From Bacteroidales bacterium (lineage in GTDB: Bacteria > Bacteroidota > Bacteroidia > Bacteroidales > PUMT01), in assembly GCA_007132715.1 (NCBI GenBank), contig SLOE01000084.1, forward strand, positions 1 to 64,000: a stretch of 64,000 nt of DNA, given 5' to 3'. The notes beneath the pieces are model-generated. The model was not told the DNA's origin. It saw only the letters and a list, made by a program, of their open reading frames with translations, and did no database searches. Both the position numbers and the translations under genes were made by a program. Shown here in pieces: positions 59,738-64,000 of the stretch (the first letter of the stretch is position 1; each line of letters starts with the position of its first letter).

Positions 59738-61387
59738 TTAGTTACTCTCCAGCCACCTTTCGTACCCCTGCATTATGGCATCATAAAGCAGATCACCTAT
59801 AAGTGCCGAACCACGGAAGGTAAAATGAACATGGTCGGCCTGTCCGAGCGGCGGATCGGCATTCACCCACGATGGCATGGAATTCCTTCCCCCCATTGCC
59901 CCGTATAGATCCCAGAAAGCCGCGCCTGAACGGAAGGCGGCACGCCTCTGGGCATCCCTGATAAGACCTATGTTGGGAAAAGATTCATAATATCCTCCGG
60001 GTCTTGTCAACGACATGTCCGATACTCCGATTACAATTATTGAAATGTCATGTGAAAGTGACTTCAGGTAATTCAACTGCCTGACCAGTGAGTTCTCGTA
60101 CCATGTATAGTCATCGGCAATATCCGGAACAACATTTACACCAAACTGCAATATAAGTAGCCGGACGTTCAGCAACTCCATCATTTTTGCCATGGGTTCC
60201 CGGCTGCTCCTGGAAAATTCGAGTCCGCTGCTTCCCCTCATCGGCACATTGTCAATACCGACTCCCAGGTAATTGTCAACCGACACCGAAAAAACAGGGA
60301 GACTGCCCCGGCCGGCAAACCGGACAGTATACTCTGCACTTCCGTTCGGAAGCAACCACCTTGCAAACACAAGTGAATCGGACGGGAAGATCAGGTCTGC
60401 ATCAATTCTCTGCTCCCCCGACAGCAACTCGACAGTAAACGGGCTGCTGTTAAATCCTGTGAAAACTGTCAGCATCTCCATCTCACGTGAGCGGGCCGGG
60501 CCCAGTCCCGTTGGCCTGAGCGTAAAAGCCCCTTCAGTGTTGCCGCCGGTTACAGGCTCAAGCGAGCAGAACGACATCAGCAAACCGTACCGGAAGTCCT
60601 CCCTGCTCTCCCTGGCTCGCTCAAGCGGTGTGTACCTCACCCAGTTCCCGCCGGTCATTACCCTGACAGATGCATTGTGCGGTGCAGGTGAAATAACCGG
60701 GAACATACCGGTACCACCTCCTCCAAACCTGGCCTGCATCCTGTTTCTCAATGCGGAGGTGATCCTGTTGTTCTCAATCTGCGAATCGCCATAATGAATT
60801 ATCCTCATAGCACCCCCTCCTTCACCGGCATTATGGAGGTGGCTGAAAAAGGGATCAAGCACTTTGATCTCACCATCCGGCAACTCCAGCGGGAATATGA
60901 CCTCCCTTAGCCTGCCTTCATCAGCCGGGACAGGTTCTTCACCAGGAGGAGCAGGTTCTGTGTCAGTCATGGCATGTTCACCGTTAGCCGAAGCAGGTCT
61001 GCCGTCACCTGTCACATCATTAACTTCCGCCTTCTTTTCTGCTTCTGAAGCCGGCTGCAGTAATCCCTCATCCATTTCAGGTCCTGCATCAGGTCCGGCT
61101 GTATCCCTGACCGTGTCGACAACAGTATCCCTGCCCGTCCACTCCCCGCCTGCAAACTCTTCATCCGGCCGGTATCGTTCCGTTAAATGGGATATATCTG
61201 CATACTCAGGTATATCAGTTTGCAGTACCGATTCCAGGTTGGGAAACCTGAACCGGAAATCATCGCTGATCTTTATGCCTTCCGGCGGAAAAAACAGCGA
61301 TACAGCCGCAAGAACAATGAATACGGCAGAGATGAAAAGCAAGACGGTAAGTGGATTAACCTGGTTTTTCATACGACTGTTTGACAT
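59738..61387 (-). CDS. Membrane-anchored SGNH/GDSL-type hydrolase or acyltransferase
   Basis: A 549-residue protein with one N-terminal helix (LTVLLFISAVFIVLAAVSLFF, about 13-33), then an acidic disordered linker (about 70-170) and a periplasmic SGNH domain. Block I reads IIHYGDSQIENNR with the catalytic Ser; a later QADHVHFTFRG has the DxxH pair. The arrangement fits AlgX/AlgJ or PatB/OatA-type partners of MBOAT proteins, which transfer acetyl from the membrane enzyme to the glycan. The gene lies between the transglycosylase and the MBOAT gene, all minus strand. Confidence 0.85.
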   Translation of the reverse strand: MSNSRMKNQVNPLTVLLFISAVFIVLAAVSLFFPPEGIKISDDFRFRFPNLESVLQTDIPEYADISHLTERYRPDEEFAGGEWTGRDTVVDTVRDTAGPDAGPEMDEGLLQPASEAEKKAEVNDVTGDGRPASANGEHAMTDTEPAPPGEEPVPADEGRLREVIFPLELPDGEIKVLDPFFSHLHNAGEGGGAMRIIHYGDSQIENNRITSALRNRMQARFGGGGTGMFPVISPAPHNASVRVMTGGNWVRYTPLERARESREDFRYGLLMSFCSLEPVTGGNTEGAFTLRPTGLGPARSREMEMLTVFTGFNSSPFTVELLSGEQRIDADLIFPSDSLVFARWLLPNGSAEYTVRFAGRGSLPVFSVSVDNYLGVGIDNVPMRGSSGLEFSRSSREPMAKMMELLNVRLLILQFGVNVVPDIADDYTWYENSLVRQLNYLKSLSHDISIIVIGVSDMSLTRPGGYYESFPNIGLIRDAQRRAAFRSGAAFWDLYGAMGGRNSMPSWVNADPPLGQADHVHFTFRGSALIGDLLYDAIMQGYERWLESN

Positions 61388-61444
61388 AACCGCCCGTCAT
61401 TGCCGGCAAAGATGCGAGGAACCAGGTATCTGCAGTATACGCTC

Positions 61445-63076
61445 CTATCCTGCCGGTTTGATCCTGAGCTGCTGGCCCGGGTAGATCCGGTTGGCGTTAC
61501 TCAGACTGTTAAGCCTCAGTATGTCACGCTCACTAACTCCCGGGAACTGCCTCGCTATACCCCAAAGGGTATCTCCACGGCGAACCGTATAATAGAGAAA
61601 CTCTCCCGATTCGTCACTAACGACAGTAACATCAGCCCGGTTAGCTGATGGTGTCCTGCCGACACGTGCCTGTTTTGCTGCAAAGCTCAGATTGTTGACC
61701 TCATTATAATAATTGGTCTGATCTGAAGGCACGTATATTACAAGCCTCTGTCCTGTCCGTATAAGGTTGCCGCTTATACCGTTCCAGTGCCTCAGGTCGG
61801 ATACCCTGACATTGAACCATTGTGAAATAAATCCGAGATTATCGCCGCTTTTGACCGTATAATTCAACTGTGAGCGGCCTGCCGGCGGATCAGGCATCAC
61901 TCCGGGACGACCGGGTGCAACAACAAGGTTCTCCCGTCTCAGGTAATGATCTGCCCGGTACGCATAAACACTGTCGGCCAGGCCAACAAACCTGGTTGTC
62001 TCCCCTGCCGGCAGCCTTAAAGTAAAAGGTCTTTCATCTGCAGGGATCACATCGCGCCGGTACTGCGGGTTCATGTCCCTTATCATACTGACCGGAATAT
62101 CCAGTACCTCTGCAACCTGCATGAGATGAAGGTTCCTGTTAATAATCACAGTATCGGTAAAGAGGGGCAGTTCCAGGTCTGCCGGCCTCAGGGCATGCTC
62201 CGTGTAATAGTTCATTGCATATGTTGCAGCAATAAATGCAGGCACATAACCCCTTGTTTCCCTTGGCAGGAAATAGTAAATGCTCCAGTAATCCCTTGAG
62301 CCCCCTGCCCTTCTTATGGCCCTGTTAACATTACCCGGACCGCAGTTATAGGCGGCAAGGGCAAGTGTCCAGTCATTGTATATCTCAAACAGGTGTTTCA
62401 GGTACTTTGCGGCTGCATGTGTCGAAGCATACGGATCACGCCGCTCATCCACAAGTGAGTTCATTGTCAGGTTATACATCCTTGCCGTGCCGAACATAAA
62501 CTGCCAGATCCCCGTGGCACCGGCCCTTGATACAGCACGCGGATTGAGCGCAGATTCAACGACAGGCAGATACCTCAGTTCAAGCGGGATATCATAATAG
62601 TCCAGTATCTGCTCAAAGAGCGGAAAATAATACTCGGTCAGGGCAAGCATCACTTCCATCTGCTCCCTGCGGTTCACAGTATAGACATTGATATAGTTCC
62701 TTACAACATTGTTGAAGGAGAGATCAATTACAGACGGTAACCTTGCCAGCCTTTCTATATAAACCGAATCCGGGAAAGAGGGAATGACAAAATCAGAGCT
62801 GTCGCCAAGTGGCTCGGTCCTGATCCGGCGGGGAGCATTCCTGACGTACCAGAGGTTGAGCAGGCTGTCAAGATTGCTTTCAAAATCCAGTTCAACAGGA
62901 TCGGATATTTCAGGCATGGTCTCCTCTGCAGTGGCAATAATGCCTTCCGGCAGAGTGTCGTTTTCATGCACAGCGGTTCGACCAGGGAGAGTATCGGTTT
63001 CATCTCCCCGGGCAGTAAATGATATCAGAGAGAGAAATGCCAGGGTCGAACACAGGATGTATACAGGTCTTTTCAT
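61445..63076 (-). CDS. LysM-containing lytic transglycosylase (MltD-like)
   Basis: Cleaves the glycan strand between MurNAc and GlcNAc to form anhydro ends. The 543 residues have a signal peptide (YILCSTLAFLSLISFTARG), an SLT domain (about 165-290) with catalytic Glu in PVVESALNPRAVSRAGATGI and the later AYNCGPGNVNRA signature, and at least two LysM domains (VKSGDNLGFISQWFNVRVSDL and VRRGDTLWGIARQFPGVSE), with a weaker one between. It lies 31 bases downstream of the DUF5683 gene. A peptidoglycan acylation module next to a lytic transglycosylase would fit their known functional link. Confidence 0.94.
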   Translation of the reverse strand: MKRPVYILCSTLAFLSLISFTARGDETDTLPGRTAVHENDTLPEGIIATAEETMPEISDPVELDFESNLDSLLNLWYVRNAPRRIRTEPLGDSSDFVIPSFPDSVYIERLARLPSVIDLSFNNVVRNYINVYTVNRREQMEVMLALTEYYFPLFEQILDYYDIPLELRYLPVVESALNPRAVSRAGATGIWQFMFGTARMYNLTMNSLVDERRDPYASTHAAAKYLKHLFEIYNDWTLALAAYNCGPGNVNRAIRRAGGSRDYWSIYYFLPRETRGYVPAFIAATYAMNYYTEHALRPADLELPLFTDTVIINRNLHLMQVAEVLDIPVSMIRDMNPQYRRDVIPADERPFTLRLPAGETTRFVGLADSVYAYRADHYLRRENLVVAPGRPGVMPDPPAGRSQLNYTVKSGDNLGFISQWFNVRVSDLRHWNGISGNLIRTGQRLVIYVPSDQTNYYNEVNNLSFAAKQARVGRTPSANRADVTVVSDESGEFLYYTVRRGDTLWGIARQFPGVSERDILRLNSLSNANRIYPGQQLRIKPAG

Positions 63077-63099
63077 ATCAGGCTCACAATTATCTGCTG

Positions 63100-63107
63100 C
63101 AAATATA
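63100..63107 (-). promoter_or_regulatory. Candidate -7 element for the lytic transglycosylase gene
   Basis: On the minus strand TATATTTG fits TAnnTTTG; the ATG at 63076 follows by 23 bases. There is no clear -33 TTG, so the gene may also be read from the upstream operon. Confidence 0.35.
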
Positions 63108-63785
63108 TTAAAATTTCACACTGAACCTGACACCCATTCCGGGACTGAATCCCGGTTTTCCGGCAACCGGCTGACCGGGAAATGTCATAACGGGGCTGAC
63201 CTTCATCCCAAGATCCTCGCTCACATCGAACTCAAAAAAATGAGCATCTACGGTGGCCTCAATAATGTTGAGGGCGTAAAAGGCCGCGATCCAGATATAG
63301 GAGCGGTCACGCTGCCTGCGGTAGTAATCCCTGAACCTCTTCAGCACATCTTCGGTATACCTGAAATCACCTGCAAACTCATCTATTGTCTCCGGATTGC
63401 CGTCAATACGGAAACTATGCGCATTCCTGTATCTGGCATACTCATCATGGGTGAACATCGCATACCATGAGAGGGCGGCAAAACCGCCATATACAATAGG
63501 CACTTTCCAGTACCGGCGGTTATAAACCTGTCCAAGTCCGGGAAGAACCGCCGAATAGATAGCCGCTTTTCGCGGATCGGGAATAAACCGGTCATCACCT
63601 TCAAAAACGGTGACACCTGTATAAAGGGTGTCTTCCGGTGTCAGTGCTGCAGTTTGGGATCCGGGATCCGATCCTGCCACAAAGCCATCCTGTCCGGTTT
63701 GGCCGGCATAACCCTGATAGCCGGCCACAGTTGCAAGCAACAGTACCAGCTTGAAGATATATGAGTTTAGGGATCTTGTTATCAA
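63108..63785 (-). CDS. DUF5683 domain membrane protein
   Basis: A 225-residue protein with a signal-like start (IFKLVLLLATVAGYQGYAG) and the motif DPRKAAIYSAVLPGLGQVYNRRYWKVPIVYGG, a membrane-embedded Gly/Pro-rich region that defines DUF5683. A second hydrophobic tract (IWIAAFYALNIIEATVDAHFF) lies later. Function unknown. It follows the parB gene by 46 bases, the usual Bacteroidota order (parA-parB-DUF5683). Confidence 0.88.
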   Translation of the reverse strand: MITRSLNSYIFKLVLLLATVAGYQGYAGQTGQDGFVAGSDPGSQTAALTPEDTLYTGVTVFEGDDRFIPDPRKAAIYSAVLPGLGQVYNRRYWKVPIVYGGFAALSWYAMFTHDEYARYRNAHSFRIDGNPETIDEFAGDFRYTEDVLKRFRDYYRRQRDRSYIWIAAFYALNIIEATVDAHFFEFDVSEDLGMKVSPVMTFPGQPVAGKPGFSPGMGVRFSVKF

Positions 63786-63831
63786 AACGGTAAAAATTCA
63801 GGTACCTCTCAATAACGAACTGCGGGAGGAT

Positions 63832-64000
63832 TTAAGTATTGAGCTTGTCAAGCAATCCCACGATCCGTTCCAGTTCATCATTTGAGCCGAAAGGAATGAC
63901 TATCTTACCCTTGCCCTTTTCATTTCTCCTGAACTGAACATCGGTACCGAAATATCCTGCAAGGTGGTCACGTAGCGTTTCGTAGCCGTCAAGCTCACTC
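63832..64000 (-). CDS. parB: ParB-like chromosome partitioning protein, C-terminal fragment
   Basis: Not in the ORF track because it runs off the window. The minus-strand frame ends in SELDGYETLRDHL, GYFGTDVQFRRNEKGKGKIV and ERIVGLLDKLNT, then TAA at 63832-63834. The region GTDVQFRRNEKGKGKIVIPF is the ParB C-terminal dimerisation domain. It is followed by DUF5683, as in other Bacteroidota. Only about 55 codons are visible; the start lies outside. Confidence 0.85.
   Translation of the reverse strand, partial: SELDGYETLRDHLAGYFGTDVQFRRNEKGKGKIVIPFGSNDELERIVGLLDKLNT

Overview
The window looks like a chromosomal stretch of a Bacteroidota genome, most likely class Bacteroidia. The evidence is the taxon-typical proteins (DUF4290, DUF5683, DUF5777, a propeller/Y_Y_Y sensor, a type IX secretion C-terminal domain, long KamA-type radical SAM protein), several -33 TTG / -7 TAnnTTTG promoters, and few strong Shine-Dalgarno sites. 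HydF implies an [FeFe] hydrogenase elsewhere and so an anaerobic or fermentative life, although the order cannot be fixed from sequence alone. No rRNA, tRNA, CRISPR array, insertion sequence or prophage was recognised.

Layout. 0.1-2.2 kb: DUF4870 membrane protein and the ribosome-associated ABC-F protein EttA. 2.4-7.7 kb: a membrane hybrid 'histidine kinase' whose ATP-binding motifs look eroded, convergent with a 14-blade propeller sensor ending in a SpoIIE/PP2C phosphatase. 7.7-10.5 kb: a mitochondrial-type citrate synthase and enolase, each with its own strong intrinsic terminator. 10.6-28.7 kb: an unbroken minus-strand str-S10-spc-alpha ribosomal supercluster (rpsL to rplQ, with fusA, secY, map, infA and rpoA but without tuf or adk). 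It ends in a strong terminator, has two candidate promoters upstream of rpsL, and L17 carries a long repetitive acidic tail. L36 is zinc-ligand-poor, and S14 and S4 show no zinc cysteine sets.

29-39 kb: a GH3 glycosidase lipoprotein divergent from a second EF-G whose catalytic switch II histidine is leucine (an EF-G2-type factor), then an MscS channel, a type IX secreted PKD protein and a PcrA/UvrD helicase. 39-50 kb: a plus-strand run of DUF4290, MurA (Asp replaces the catalytic Cys, predicting fosfomycin resistance), a TlpA-like thioredoxin, GrpE-DnaJ, a NatAB-like ABC exporter, Ppx/GppA, an NtrC-like regulator lacking a DNA-binding domain and with GAFTSA in place of GAFTGA, and aspartate ammonia-lyase. 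A 57-bp structured direct repeat follows.

50-58 kb: a flippase-like membrane protein; a YceI, DUF5777 and Rieske lipoprotein cluster; a 727-residue KamA-like radical SAM protein divergent from HydF; and a surface repeat protein whose repeat period steps 16, 15, 14. 58-64 kb: a minus-strand envelope operon, parB (partial), DUF5683, LysM lytic transglycosylase, SGNH hydrolase and MBOAT acyltransferase. The last three would make a coherent glycan (perhaps peptidoglycan) O-acylation and turnover module.

The least ordinary items are the pseudokinase/phosphatase pair, the period-stepping repeat protein, the MBOAT-SGNH-transglycosylase set, the YceI-DUF5777-Rieske set and the structured intergenic repeats. 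None is proved to be a new system from sequence alone.
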